Program-made: the position numbers and the translations under genes
In this document: positions 12,725-20,813 of the stretch, one piece after another
How positions within the stretch are numbered: the stretch's first letter is position 1
Layout of the letters: every line of letters begins with the position of its first letter
IMG/VR virus record: IMGVR_UViG_3300028589_000048
Coordinates: 1-23,530 of that record
Origin: a virus
Reading direction: 5' to 3' (one strand)
Length of the DNA stretch: 23,530 bases
Notes under the pieces: model-generated
The model's input: the letters and a program-made list of their open reading frames with translations, nothing else
Told to the model about the DNA's origin: nothing
Database searches by the model: none

Positions 12725-15289
12725 CTAATGTCCCTTCATAGTGGTGATCAGGTTTGTCTTGAGGTCTGCAAACCGCTGGGCGCGGATGCTCGCCTTGATT
12801 GCGTTTACGGTTTGAAGCCTCTCAGTGAGGGTAACCGTCTCCTTGTGCGGCATACCGGCGGCGACAAGCGACACCTGCCGGGTGCCTTCCATCGCAAACC
12901 GGGGCCGCGGCACCGGGAAGCCCTGCACATTCACCGCGTGCGCGGCCACCAGCTCCATCGAATCCGACCCCCGGTACCGGACCCCGCGCCAGTCACCGCT
13001 CGGCCCGGCGGCGAACAGCTCGTGGATCTGCTTCTCCGTCGCCCAGGGCCGGATCCGGCCGGAGAACCACACCCCGAACGCATCCTCCCCGACCGTGATG
13101 TCAGCGACGGCGGTGGCGACGTTGTCGTAGTGCGCGATGGCGGCCCGGACCCCGAGCTTGCCGTCCGCGTGGCCGCCGCCCACAGTCAGCTGCCCCACCG
13201 CCACGGGACCTGCGTCGGTAAAGACCTGCCCGGTCAGGAAGTAGGCGTAGTCCGTCATCGACGGCGGGACCGTGGTGCACACCTCGTAGGCGATGTGGCA
13301 GGCATCCCACACCCCGAGGTGGCCGAAGATGTGCCCGTCCTCGCCGCGGGTGACCGGCGTCGGGCCCTCCAGCATCGGGTTGCGGAAGTAGTCGGCGCTG
13401 ATCGTCGGGGCGGCGGAGGCCACCAGCGAGAACGCCGGCGCCGTTTCCTGCGGGGCGACGTCCCCGGGCCAGTCCGGGATCGGCACCATCGCACCGGTCG
13501 GCATCGGCTCGTTGGCGAAGTCGGCCCAGGTGCCGTTGCGCACAAACGCCTCGGCGAACGCCGGGATCGCGCACAGCGTGGCAGCGGAGATCCGGCCCTG
13601 CGTGAACTCGATCGAGGGCTGGCCGCCGTCCTCGGAGGCCTCGACCATCTCGCCCTCGGCCGCGTCCAGATCCACCGAGACCCCGCGCCACATCTTCTTC
13701 TCGACCAGATCGTAGGCCCGGTTCGCGTCCGGGGTGTCATCCCAGACGCCCTCGGCCTTGATCAGCCCGCCGTCACGGTAGACCGCGTCGATGCGCGCCA
13801 CCACCACGGAGCCCTCGTGGCCCTCGCCGTCGGCGAACATGGCCTTGATCGACAGCGGCAGGTCCCGGGTGGTCAGCATCCGTTCGGCGAACTTGCGCTT
13901 GTCCCCGGAGGGGGAGCCTTCGGGGGCGAGGACGCCGTGCCAGGGCCGGAGGTTCTCGGCGGGCTTGTCGGCGATGGGGACATCGGCGGCGGGGGCCTCA
14001 GCGGCAGGCGCGGGGCCAGCGGGCTTCGCATCAGGTGCGGTGGGAAGCTTCCCTTCGGGGGTGTTGGCGAAGATGCCATCGACCATCTCCTGTGTGAATC
14101 CACCATCTTCGGGGTGGATGATCTTGCCGCTGTGGGCCGCGTATTCGTCGTTGAGCCTGAGCTTTTCAGGCAGGGATTTCGGTGTTTCCGCGGGCATGGT
14201 TTCTCCAAGGGGGTAGACGGCGGTGCGGTCCTCGCCGAACCACAGGGCGAGACGGTCGAAGGTGATGGCCTCCCCGAGGTAGTCCGCCAGGCGCGGGGTC
14301 TCCGGGTAGCCGAGGGTGACGTGCGGGATCCACGTCGGATACTGCTCGACGGAGTCGAAGGCCTGAGCCAGTTCGTCCATCCCCAGCAGCCCGGTGTAGA
14401 TGGCCTTGAGGTTGGCCGCGTCCAGCAGCACCACGTCGGCCTTGTTCGAGCCGAGCACGGCGGAGCCGTTGACCTTGTCCGTGACGACGCCGACCTGGCC
14501 CTCGGTGACGAACTGTTCCAGCGCGGTGGCGAGCGCGGCCTGATCCAGCGCGGCGGTGTCGCCGAGGAACAGCAGGGTGCAGTGCGCGCCGTCGGCTTCG
14601 GAGGACGCGGCGCTGACCGGGTCCGAATCGGCCGGCAGCGCGACAATCACACAGGTGGTGGAGATGTCCCCGTCCTGCGGGTCGGCGGCGGCGGTCAGGG
14701 TCGCGGCGGTGAAGTCCCCGATCATGGTGGGCCGGGCCACGCAGCGGCAGTTGATCCAGTTCGCCGGATCCCCGACCGGCTGGCCGGGATAAAGCACCTT
14801 CTCCCCGCCGACGGAGAACTCCTGCCCGGAAGGCACGGTCTGCCCGGATGCCGCGGCGTGCGCGGACCGGACGTCGGCGTCGGACATGGTGACCCACTCC
14901 AGCCCGACCTCGGTCGAGGTGTCGGATGTGGCGGCGGCCTCCATTGCGGCGTTGTGCGCCATCGAGACCACCCAGCCCGTGATGGTGTTCAGCTGCGCCT
15001 CGCGGTTCGCGGCGGTCTTGGTCTGTTTCAGCGCCTCGCCCAGCTCATGCGCGAAGGCGTCCCGCAGGTCATCGAGGACCTGACCCCAGGCGTCGACCTC
15101 GGCGGTGGCCATCTCGGTGAACAGGTCCTTGGCGTGGTTGACGATCCCGTACTCCCAGGACGGGAGCCCGAGCCGGTCCAGCGCCTCCTTCACGAAGGGC
15201 CGGATCGCCTCCTCGGCGTCGGTGAGGACCTTGCGCCGGGCGGCAGCGAAGTCCTCGGTGGATGCGGCGAAGCTCTCGGCGCGGATCAT
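12725..15289 (-). CDS. MuF-like / 2H phosphoesterase / capsid maturation protease fusion (854 aa)
   Basis: Four regions are visible. Residues 1-190 are MuF-like, ending in the conserved WVTMSDADVRSAH (132-144) and NWINCRC (177-183). Residues about 210-365 carry two H-x-T motifs, AHCTLLFLG (H236) and PHVTLGY (H323), the hallmark of 2H phosphoesterases (LigT / 2'-5' RNA ligase fold). A Pro/Ala linker (about 415-445) follows. Residues about 450-600 resemble a prohead protease of the HK97/S78 type, with H491, RGVSVDL (S538) and GRISAATLCAIPAFAEA. Residues about 650-815 (GHLGVWDACH, YAYFLTGQVF, GDWRGVRY, HAVNVQGFPVPR) are the C-terminal module I associate with actinophage proteases. It is coupled to the portal gene by ATGA. 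MuF and protease calls are firm as families; the role of the 2H domain is unknown. Confidence 0.88.
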   Translation of the reverse strand: MIRAESFAASTEDFAAARRKVLTDAEEAIRPFVKEALDRLGLPSWEYGIVNHAKDLFTEMATAEVDAWGQVLDDLRDAFAHELGEALKQTKTAANREAQLNTITGWVVSMAHNAAMEAAATSDTSTEVGLEWVTMSDADVRSAHAAASGQTVPSGQEFSVGGEKVLYPGQPVGDPANWINCRCVARPTMIGDFTAATLTAAADPQDGDISTTCVIVALPADSDPVSAASSEADGAHCTLLFLGDTAALDQAALATALEQFVTEGQVGVVTDKVNGSAVLGSNKADVVLLDAANLKAIYTGLLGMDELAQAFDSVEQYPTWIPHVTLGYPETPRLADYLGEAITFDRLALWFGEDRTAVYPLGETMPAETPKSLPEKLRLNDEYAAHSGKIIHPEDGGFTQEMVDGIFANTPEGKLPTAPDAKPAGPAPAAEAPAADVPIADKPAENLRPWHGVLAPEGSPSGDKRKFAERMLTTRDLPLSIKAMFADGEGHEGSVVVARIDAVYRDGGLIKAEGVWDDTPDANRAYDLVEKKMWRGVSVDLDAAEGEMVEASEDGGQPSIEFTQGRISAATLCAIPAFAEAFVRNGTWADFANEPMPTGAMVPIPDWPGDVAPQETAPAFSLVASAAPTISADYFRNPMLEGPTPVTRGEDGHIFGHLGVWDACHIAYEVCTTVPPSMTDYAYFLTGQVFTDAGPVAVGQLTVGGGHADGKLGVRAAIAHYDNVATAVADITVGEDAFGVWFSGRIRPWATEKQIHELFAAGPSGDWRGVRYRGSDSMELVAAHAVNVQGFPVPRPRFAMEGTRQVSLVAAGMPHKETVTLTERLQTVNAIKASIRAQRFADLKTNLITTMKGH

Positions 15290-17166
15290 GCGGCTGCCTC
15301 CATCGAGGTCGAAACGATCCCGGCGTGCAGGTGCCGGCTGAACTTCTCGAAGCTGTGCGCCTCCTGGCTGGTGAGCAGCTTGGCGGTGTAGTCGGCCAGC
15401 AGCGCCTCCAGCCCGGAGGGGGAGACCCGGGCGCGGGCCGCGATCAGCGGCACATGCGACCAGGCGTCATCGAGCAGGAACTCGGTGTCGGTCGCGGCGA
15501 CGAACTTGTAGATGTCGGCCGCGGCGCAGGTCGGCTTTACCTGCATCTTGGACTTGAGCTTGTTCCCGGCCCGCTCCAGCGCCCGGATCACGATCTGTTC
15601 GGACGCGCCGATCAGGGACGCCTTGCGTTCGACGTCGGCGGAGGGCACCCGGCCCTCGTCCCGGGCGATCTTGCGCCGGTCCGAGACTTCCTGGTCCGGG
15701 ATGCCGGTGGCCGGGTGGTCCTCGAGCGAGGGGCCGGGCCGACCCTCGGTGCCGGTCTCGGCCGGGGCCTCGGGGCGGATGACGGTGAGGCTGACGCCGA
15801 GTTCTTTCAGCGCCGCCTCGACCAGCTCCGGGGTGGTGGACCCGGCGGCGACCTTGCGGGTCAGCCAGGTCGCCAGCTGGGCGTCGTCGCGCATGTCGTC
15901 GGGCTCGAAGCCGCACTCGCGGACCAGCGCCTCGTCCGAGAGCACGCCGAGCGCGTGCAGCTCCATGGCCTCCTTGGACCGGTTGGGCCGCAGCCGCATC
16001 TCGGAGGTGTCCGCGCCGATGGAGTAGGCGCCGAGGCGCTCGCCGTCGAAGGTCGCATCCTCGGAGAGCAGCGGGCGCAGGTAGCCCTTGGCGATGCCGG
16101 TGGTGATGATTTTCAGCAGCGGCTCGGTATGGGACTTGATCGCGGACTCGTCGGCCTGCCAGGCGGACCAGTGGTTGGAGTCCCCGACGCCCTGGAGCAC
16201 CTCGGGGGGCATGTCCATGCCGAGCGCGAGCCGGCCGATCGCTTCCTTGCGCAGCTCGATGGCCTTCTCGTCCAGTTCGGACCAGAACGTCAGGTGCTTG
16301 ACGGCGGCGATGTCCTCGGCGGAGGCCGTGACGACGATGGGCACAATCGCGGAGGCGTCGTCACGGTTCTGGATGGACCGGGCCATCGCCTCCATCAGGA
16401 TTTTCATCAGGTCATCGGCGTTGTTGGCCTTCTGCACCTGCGGCGCGGGGCCCTCGGTCGCGGGCGGGGTGGGCAGGCCCATGGTGGAGGGCATCAGCAG
16501 GATTCCGGCGCCGGCGAGCCGGGAATCGATCTGCGCGGAGACGTGCTGGGAGAGTTTGTACAGCTCGTGCAGGGTGGTGCGGATGGCCTTGGCCGGGGAG
16601 GTGGAGAGCTGGGGTTCCTTGGGGTGCGGGCGCCAGAGCCGGATCGCCAGGACCTTGTCGTTGGGGACCTCGGTCAGGACGACGTCGTTGACCTTCCACG
16701 AGTCCGACGGGGAGTCGGTGGCGGGGCGGACGCACTTGGTGGACGCCGCGATCTCCCATTTGTCCCCGCCCTCGCCGAACGGGTCGGGGTCCGGGTAGCC
16801 GACGATGTAGCATTCGCCGGTGACAGACATGTGGATCCCGATCAGGCGGAACATCTCGGCCCGGCCGTCGGCGTTGCCGAACAGCGCGGAAAGGTACTCG
16901 GGGATGTTCCCGTCGACGACTTTCTCGATGCCGTCGGCGGTTTCCACGGTCCCGTAGATCAGCGCCTTGGAAAGCTGTGCGCCGATCCAGTCGCAGGCGT
17001 AGCGGAACTCGCCGATGGCGTCGTAGTAGCGCCATACTTCCTCGTGCCAGTGGTCCGCTGTGCTGTTCCGCATTGTGCCCATACTGAATCCGCCCCGGAT
17101 GCGGGCGGCGGAGGCCACAAGCGAGGTGGGAGCAGGTGCGGGTTCCTGCTTCTTCATGCGCGCCAT
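15286..17166 (-). CDS. Portal protein
   Basis: The portal forms the dodecameric ring at the capsid vertex through which the terminase packages DNA, and onto which the head-to-tail adaptor docks. At 626 aa it is in the range of actinophage portals. The segment GVGDSNHWSAWQADESAIK (326-344), followed by HTEPLLKIITTGIAKGYLRP, is the characteristic stem/crown region of this class. IGRLALGMDMPPEVLQG just before it is also typical. It follows the large terminase, has a clear AAGGA ribosome binding site 8 nt upstream, and its stop overlaps the MuF/protease gene by 4 nt (ATGA). The last ~130 residues are helical and may reach into the capsid. Confidence 0.93.
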   Translation of the reverse strand: MARMKKQEPAPAPTSLVASAARIRGGFSMGTMRNSTADHWHEEVWRYYDAIGEFRYACDWIGAQLSKALIYGTVETADGIEKVVDGNIPEYLSALFGNADGRAEMFRLIGIHMSVTGECYIVGYPDPDPFGEGGDKWEIAASTKCVRPATDSPSDSWKVNDVVLTEVPNDKVLAIRLWRPHPKEPQLSTSPAKAIRTTLHELYKLSQHVSAQIDSRLAGAGILLMPSTMGLPTPPATEGPAPQVQKANNADDLMKILMEAMARSIQNRDDASAIVPIVVTASAEDIAAVKHLTFWSELDEKAIELRKEAIGRLALGMDMPPEVLQGVGDSNHWSAWQADESAIKSHTEPLLKIITTGIAKGYLRPLLSEDATFDGERLGAYSIGADTSEMRLRPNRSKEAMELHALGVLSDEALVRECGFEPDDMRDDAQLATWLTRKVAAGSTTPELVEAALKELGVSLTVIRPEAPAETGTEGRPGPSLEDHPATGIPDQEVSDRRKIARDEGRVPSADVERKASLIGASEQIVIRALERAGNKLKSKMQVKPTCAAADIYKFVAATDTEFLLDDAWSHVPLIAARARVSPSGLEALLADYTAKLLTSQEAHSFEKFSRHLHAGIVSTSMEAAA

Positions 17167-17169
17167 CTG

Positions 17170-17481
17170 CTATTCCTTCTCGTCGCGTTCGACAATCATG
17201 GCTACGAGGTATGAGACCGCCAGCCAAAGGTTGAAAGCCCACCAGGTGATGTGCAGGTCAGAGAGCCAGCCCCACACTCCGATGGGCAGAGTCATCCACG
17301 GCGCCATGCACCAGTGGCAGTGAAAGAGTACGTTCCAGCCGGATCCCTCGGTGAGGAGATCCCACTTGATGCGGAGCCATACGGCAGGCGGGAAACTGTC
17401 CTGAGTTACGAGACGGGTCAGCCTCGCTGCCGATAGCGTACCGATGATTACAGCAGCGAGTACCACGATCTCTCTTGTCAT
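17170..17481 (-). CDS. DUF1360-like membrane protein (103 aa)
   Basis: An N-terminal hydrophobic helix (REIVVLAAVIIGTLSAARL) is followed by RLVTQDSFPP, a soluble stretch, then FHCHWCMAPWMTL and a last aromatic membrane segment (AFNLWLAVSYLVAMI). The H-x-W-C-M-x-x-W motif after a TxD segment is the pattern of the DUF1360 family of small membrane proteins, whose function is unknown. It sits between the large terminase and portal, where most phages have nothing. Unlike its neighbours it has no obvious ribosome binding site, does not overlap the gene upstream (29-nt gap), and is visibly less GC-rich, which suggests a later insertion. Confidence 0.7.
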   Translation of the reverse strand: MTREIVVLAAVIIGTLSAARLTRLVTQDSFPPAVWLRIKWDLLTEGSGWNVLFHCHWCMAPWMTLPIGVWGWLSDLHITWWAFNLWLAVSYLVAMIVERDEKE

Positions 17482-17510
17482 GTCTATGAGAGTACCGTGG
17501 ACGTGCTGGA

Positions 17511-19235
17511 TTACTGGTGCGCCATGGCGGATTCCGCGTCGACGATTTCCATTTCTGCGAGGCAGTCCCGGCAGACGTGCAGGCCGGGGTGCTGGCGGGA
17601 TTCGAACATCGCATCGTGCGCGCACTGCTCCGGGTCGAACCGGGAGTCCGCGGTGACCACCCGCAGCACCCGCTCCGAGACGGCCGCGGCGATGGTGACC
17701 TCGGCCTCCTCCCGGGGCCGGTAGCCGAGCAGCTCGGAGGCGGCGGTGGCCGCGGCGAACCCGCCGTAGCCGCCGAACCCGGCCCCGGTGATGGACCCGG
17801 ACGGGATGGCGACGGCCATCGGCTCCGCGATCCCGCCCAGCAGCGTGATGCCGTGGACCAGCGCGTCCACCCGGTCGGGGGAGTCGTCCTTGGCCGGCAC
17901 CCACTCGGTCATCTGCGTCTCCAGCTCCTCGAACAGGTCCAGGTGGTGGACCCGGCCCTGTTCGTAGAGGGACACGACGGGCTCGGCGCGCAGCACCTTC
18001 CCGCGCCGGGACGTGACGAGTTCGACGGGGCCGTCCTTGCGGGCGTTGCGCAGGGTGGAGAGCACCATCTCGCCGCCGTAGTTCTTCTCCGCGACGATCT
18101 TGTCGGCCTCGAACAGGTCGAACGCCTCCCACGCGGCCTGTGACCAGCCCTCCGGGGTGTAGTGCCCGGAGAGGTCCGCGAGCACGTAGTAGTCGTCCCC
18201 GCGCCGGCCGGTGACGACGATGCCGGTTTCGTCGCGCTTGCGGTCCGAGGATCCGGCCGGGTCGATGGCGACCACGATCCGGTCCATGTCGGTGTACGTC
18301 ACGGCCGCCGGTTCCAGCACCTCCCCGGATTCATCGAGGGTGGGCAGGATGCGGTGGTCCTCGATCAGCGACCAGGTCCAGAGCGCGCCGACGATGTCGT
18401 CGAGGACTTCGCCGTGGAGTTCCTGGCGCCCGAGCCGGGTGCCCTCGTACTTGGCGAGCATGACCTTGCGGAAGGTCGGGGCGAGGTTGTCCATGTTCTT
18501 GTAGGTCGATACCGTGACGGAGACGGTGTCCGGCTCCTTGATGAGCTTCTTCATCCACTTGGTCGGCAGCGGGGTGGTGGAGCACAGCACCACGGGGCGC
18601 TTGCCCAGGCGCAGGCCGAACATCATGTTGTCCCAGGTCGCCTCGATGAGGGCGAAGTGGGCGGGCTCGTCGAGCCAGACGGCGGCGTGCTGCGGGCCGC
18701 GGAGACGTTCGGGTTCCTCGCCGGTGAAGGCCTGGATGAAGTGGCCCTTGCGGTGCTTGACCTTGAGCCGGGAGTTCGCCGGCAGCGCGCACTTGCACGG
18801 GACGGTGAGTTTCTTCTTGGACGGCTCCCACACCACGGGGGCCTTGGCGGACTCGAACACGGCCAGCAGGCCGGAGTCGCCTTCGATCATGGTGTCGCGG
18901 ACGTGCTGCCAGGAGGGGCCGATGATGGAGACGCGCTCGAGGGTCTCGGACATCTTCCGGATCCATTCGGCCCCGGAGCGGGTCTTGCCGGAGCCGCGCC
19001 CGCCCTTGAGCAGCCACACCAGCCAGTCCCGCCCGGTCGGCGGCCACTGGTCCCCGCGGGCGTGCGGGTAGTCGAAGCCCTCGTGGGGTTTGCCGTTGCA
19101 GGTCCGGCCCTTGGTGCAGTACCAGACCCGCTTGGGCCGTTCCGCTGCTTCCAGCGCCGCGATGAGCTTCTCCTTGGACTTCGGATCCCAGGTCTTCCAC
19201 TCGTCGGGGTTGATTCTCGTCAGCGGCGCTCTCAT
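17511..19235 (-). CDS. terL: Terminase large subunit
   Basis: This is the ATPase/nuclease motor that packages DNA through the portal. The N-terminal ATPase shows Walker A GGRGSGKTRSG at 78-88 (K84), Walker B AAVWLDEP at 184-191 (D189, E190), and a coupling motif VLCSTTP at 216-222. The RNase H-like nuclease shows AIDPAGSSD (D325), AEKNYGG (E383) and DSPDRVDAL (D453/D457). Length (574 aa) is normal. Two Cys/His groups are unusual: C40, C46, H51 and H58 near the N-terminus, and C538xH540...C555xxC558 at the C-terminus, both possible zinc sites. The start is the only ATG near the open-frame limit; its ribosome binding site is weak. Confidence 0.97.
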   Translation of the reverse strand: MRAPLTRINPDEWKTWDPKSKEKLIAALEAAERPKRVWYCTKGRTCNGKPHEGFDYPHARGDQWPPTGRDWLVWLLKGGRGSGKTRSGAEWIRKMSETLERVSIIGPSWQHVRDTMIEGDSGLLAVFESAKAPVVWEPSKKKLTVPCKCALPANSRLKVKHRKGHFIQAFTGEEPERLRGPQHAAVWLDEPAHFALIEATWDNMMFGLRLGKRPVVLCSTTPLPTKWMKKLIKEPDTVSVTVSTYKNMDNLAPTFRKVMLAKYEGTRLGRQELHGEVLDDIVGALWTWSLIEDHRILPTLDESGEVLEPAAVTYTDMDRIVVAIDPAGSSDRKRDETGIVVTGRRGDDYYVLADLSGHYTPEGWSQAAWEAFDLFEADKIVAEKNYGGEMVLSTLRNARKDGPVELVTSRRGKVLRAEPVVSLYEQGRVHHLDLFEELETQMTEWVPAKDDSPDRVDALVHGITLLGGIAEPMAVAIPSGSITGAGFGGYGGFAAATAASELLGYRPREEAEVTIAAAVSERVLRVVTADSRFDPEQCAHDAMFESRQHPGLHVCRDCLAEMEIVDAESAMAHQ

Positions 19236-19255
19236 AAGCGACAGTATCTCAGGTG

Positions 19256-19585
19256 TTAGCCTCCGGTTCGTGCATCCTTATGCCCGATTGGTGTGGCGTT
19301 CTTCCCGATGATGCTGCGGTTCTTGATCGCTGCGCGTTCGTCAGCGCGCCATTCGCGCCATGACTTGAAGTAGATGCCGAAGTAAAGCGAGCACAGCAGG
19401 ATGAAGCCGTACTGTTTCGTCTGGACAGCGAAGATAAACCACAGCACCTGCGTCCCCATCCCGACCAGATAGCCCTTATGCGACTTCTTGCCGATGATGT
19501 ACTGCCCGCTGATCCCGGCAATGCCGAGCGCCACCGACCAGATGAAGGCCTCGGTGACGGGCAGCCCCCAGATCCAGAACGTCAC
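19256..19585 (-). CDS. Small three-helix membrane protein, PnuC-like topology (109 aa)
   Basis: I prefer the GTG at 19585: it overlaps the previous stop as GTGA, and a GGAG lies 8 nt upstream. A second GTG at 19594 would add three residues. There are three hydrophobic segments: AFIWSVALGIAGISGQYII, GYLVGMGTQVLWFIFAV, and YGFILLCSLYFGIYFKSW. A charged cytoplasmic-type tail follows. Spacing and the aromatic GIYFKSWREW end recall PnuC-type nicotinamide riboside transporters and the short PnuC-like proteins annotated in some phages. The resemblance is by eye and not decisive; it could equally be a holin-like or unknown membrane protein. Confidence 0.6.
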   Translation of the reverse strand: MTFWIWGLPVTEAFIWSVALGIAGISGQYIIGKKSHKGYLVGMGTQVLWFIFAVQTKQYGFILLCSLYFGIYFKSWREWRADERAAIKNRSIIGKNATPIGHKDARTGG

Positions 19586-19767
19586 TCCGACCACTCCGCC
19601 GTCAGCGACAGCTCGAAACGCTCAGGCTCCCAGGGCCGGTCCGCCGCGATGTGGGAAACCTCGCTGCCCAGCTCCGCGCCCTCCGGGATCAGGTCCAGGA
19701 ACTTCTGCATCTCCGCCTTGTCGGTGCCTTTGGTCAGGTTCAGTGCCATGCTGCGCTTGATCGCCAT
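19582..19767 (-). CDS. Small hypothetical protein (61 aa)
   Basis: The start at 19767 overlaps the previous stop by one base (TAATG), with a GGGGG stretch 5 nt upstream as a weak ribosome binding site. The protein (MAIKRSMALNLTKGTDKAEM ... ending ELSLTAEWSE) has a mixed strand/helix pattern and an acidic C-terminal half. No family is recognised. It is coupled to the membrane-protein gene downstream through a GTGA overlap. Confidence 0.6.
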   Translation of the reverse strand: MAIKRSMALNLTKGTDKAEMQKFLDLIPEGAELGSEVSHIAADRPWEPERFELSLTAEWSE

Positions 19768-20159
19768 TATTCCCCCAGTTTCAGGATCCGCCAGAGCCCT
19801 TTGCCCCGGCCGTTGTCGTGCGTGCGCTTGAGCCGGCCGCCGCCGGTGGCCCCGTACCCGGCCGGGACCGCACCGTACTTCGCGACCTCCTCGATCGGCA
19901 GGCCGAGATCGTGCGCGATGAACGCGATCATCGCCCGCCGCCCGTACCCCGTGAGGGAGATGTCCCGGCGCATACACGCCTCATCCAGCAGCACCCGCAT
20001 CTCGTCGTCGAAAAACAGGTACATCCCGTTGGAGCGCTCGTTGTGGCGGCGGGACTTGTGCTGCCGGTCCCGGACGCGCTGGATCGCGCGTTCGCGCCAG
20101 CCTTCCTTGGACGGGACGGCGGTGAAGCCCTGCAGCCGGGTCCGGTCATGATTCGCCAT
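19767..20159 (-). CDS. Basic protein with possible ribbon-helix-helix domain (130 aa)
   Basis: The ATG at 20159 is chosen because GGAGG lies 6 nt upstream; an adjacent in-frame TTG at 20162 is less likely. The N-terminus is very basic (RERAIQRVRDRQHKSRRHN). Residues about 46-85 (MYLFFDDEMRVLLDEACMRR, then ISLTGYGRRAMIAFIAHDLG) match the pattern of a ribbon-helix-helix DNA-binding fold: a strand, then two amphipathic helices. The C-terminus is glycine- and lysine-rich. It overlaps the small terminase gene by 14 nt. A role in regulation or packaging is plausible but not shown. Confidence 0.65.
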   Translation of the reverse strand: MANHDRTRLQGFTAVPSKEGWRERAIQRVRDRQHKSRRHNERSNGMYLFFDDEMRVLLDEACMRRDISLTGYGRRAMIAFIAHDLGLPIEEVAKYGAVPAGYGATGGGRLKRTHDNGRGKGLWRILKLGE

Positions 20160-20685
20160 CAATGACCTCCGCGTCGACGATGTCCTCGTCGGCCATCGGG
20201 TCGGCCTCGATGGCGAGCTTGTCGGCCGCGGCGTTCGGGGAGACCATCTCCACGAAGGCGAGGATCTGCTCGTCGGCGGCGTTGACCTGGACCTGCAGCG
20301 GCGCGTCGGCGCCGTAGAGCTTGGCCTGGCGGTCCACGACGGCGAGCGCGCGGGCGTGGAACGCCAGCTGGTTCGGGTTGTTGGGGTCCAGCGCGTTGCC
20401 CATCACCGCGGAGAGCAGCCGGTCCAGGCGCTTGCCGATCAGCTTGCGCATCTGCTCGCGTTCCAGCGGGTCGTTGGCGGCGGAGGCCAGCGCCCGCTCC
20501 ACCGCCCGGGCGGCCCGGTACGCGGAGGAGTAGTTCAGGGTCTTGGCGATGTCGGTCGGGGAGGCGCCCATCATCGCCAGCGTCACGGCGGCTTCGGCCT
20601 TGGTCGCGGACTTGTCGACCGCGTTGTAGGGCAGGGACCGGTCCGGGTCTCCCTCGTCCAGGACCCGTTCGAGTTCCTCGCTCAT
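20146..20685 (-). CDS. Probable terminase small subunit (179 aa)
   Basis: Residues about 28-66 (KAEAAVTLAMMGASPTDIAK, then a tyrosine- and alanine-rich recognition helix) look like a helix-turn-helix of the kind that binds the packaging site. A long helical middle (KLIGKRLDRLLSAVMG, FHARALAVVDRQAKLYG) would serve oligomerisation. The C-terminus is acidic (MADEDIVDAEVIDGES), as in small terminases that contact the large subunit. Length is normal for the class. It lies three genes upstream of the large terminase, not directly adjacent, and has a 4-nt ATGA overlap with the gene before it. The call rests on HTH, acidic tail and position; no strict signature exists. Confidence 0.65.
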   Translation of the reverse strand: MSEELERVLDEGDPDRSLPYNAVDKSATKAEAAVTLAMMGASPTDIAKTLNYSSAYRAARAVERALASAANDPLEREQMRKLIGKRLDRLLSAVMGNALDPNNPNQLAFHARALAVVDRQAKLYGADAPLQVQVNAADEQILAFVEMVSPNAAADKLAIEADPMADEDIVDAEVIDGES

Positions 20686-20813
20686 GCTTGCCTCCAGGTG
20701 ACGCAGCCGTCAGCCCGGTACTCGGTGACGATGACGACGTGCCCGGTGTCGGTCTGCACTGCCATCTGCGTGGTGTGGGTGATGACGCTGTGGTTGTAGT
20801 TGCTGGCGGGCAT
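20682..20813 (-). CDS. Small hypothetical protein (43 aa)
   Basis: The ATG at 20813 overlaps the ParB-like stop by one base (TGATG), and its TGA overlaps the next ATG by four (ATGA), so it fits the coupled gene chain. The protein (MPASNYNHSVITHTTQMAVQ ... ending GCVTWRQA) is predicted to be short beta strands. No family is recognised. Confidence 0.6.
   Translation of the reverse strand: MPASNYNHSVITHTTQMAVQTDTGHVVIVTEYRADGCVTWRQA

Noticed and set aside
12728-15391. 887-aa plus-strand open frame opposite the MuF/protease gene
   Set aside because: It is an antisense shadow: it lies opposite the clear MuF, 2H and protease motifs of the minus strand, and its composition (Gly/Val/Arg/His-rich) is typical of antisense frames in GC-rich DNA.
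15262-17214. 650-aa plus-strand open frame opposite the portal gene
   Set aside because: Same shadow composition; the portal frame has recognisable family motifs, a ribosome binding site and coupled neighbours.
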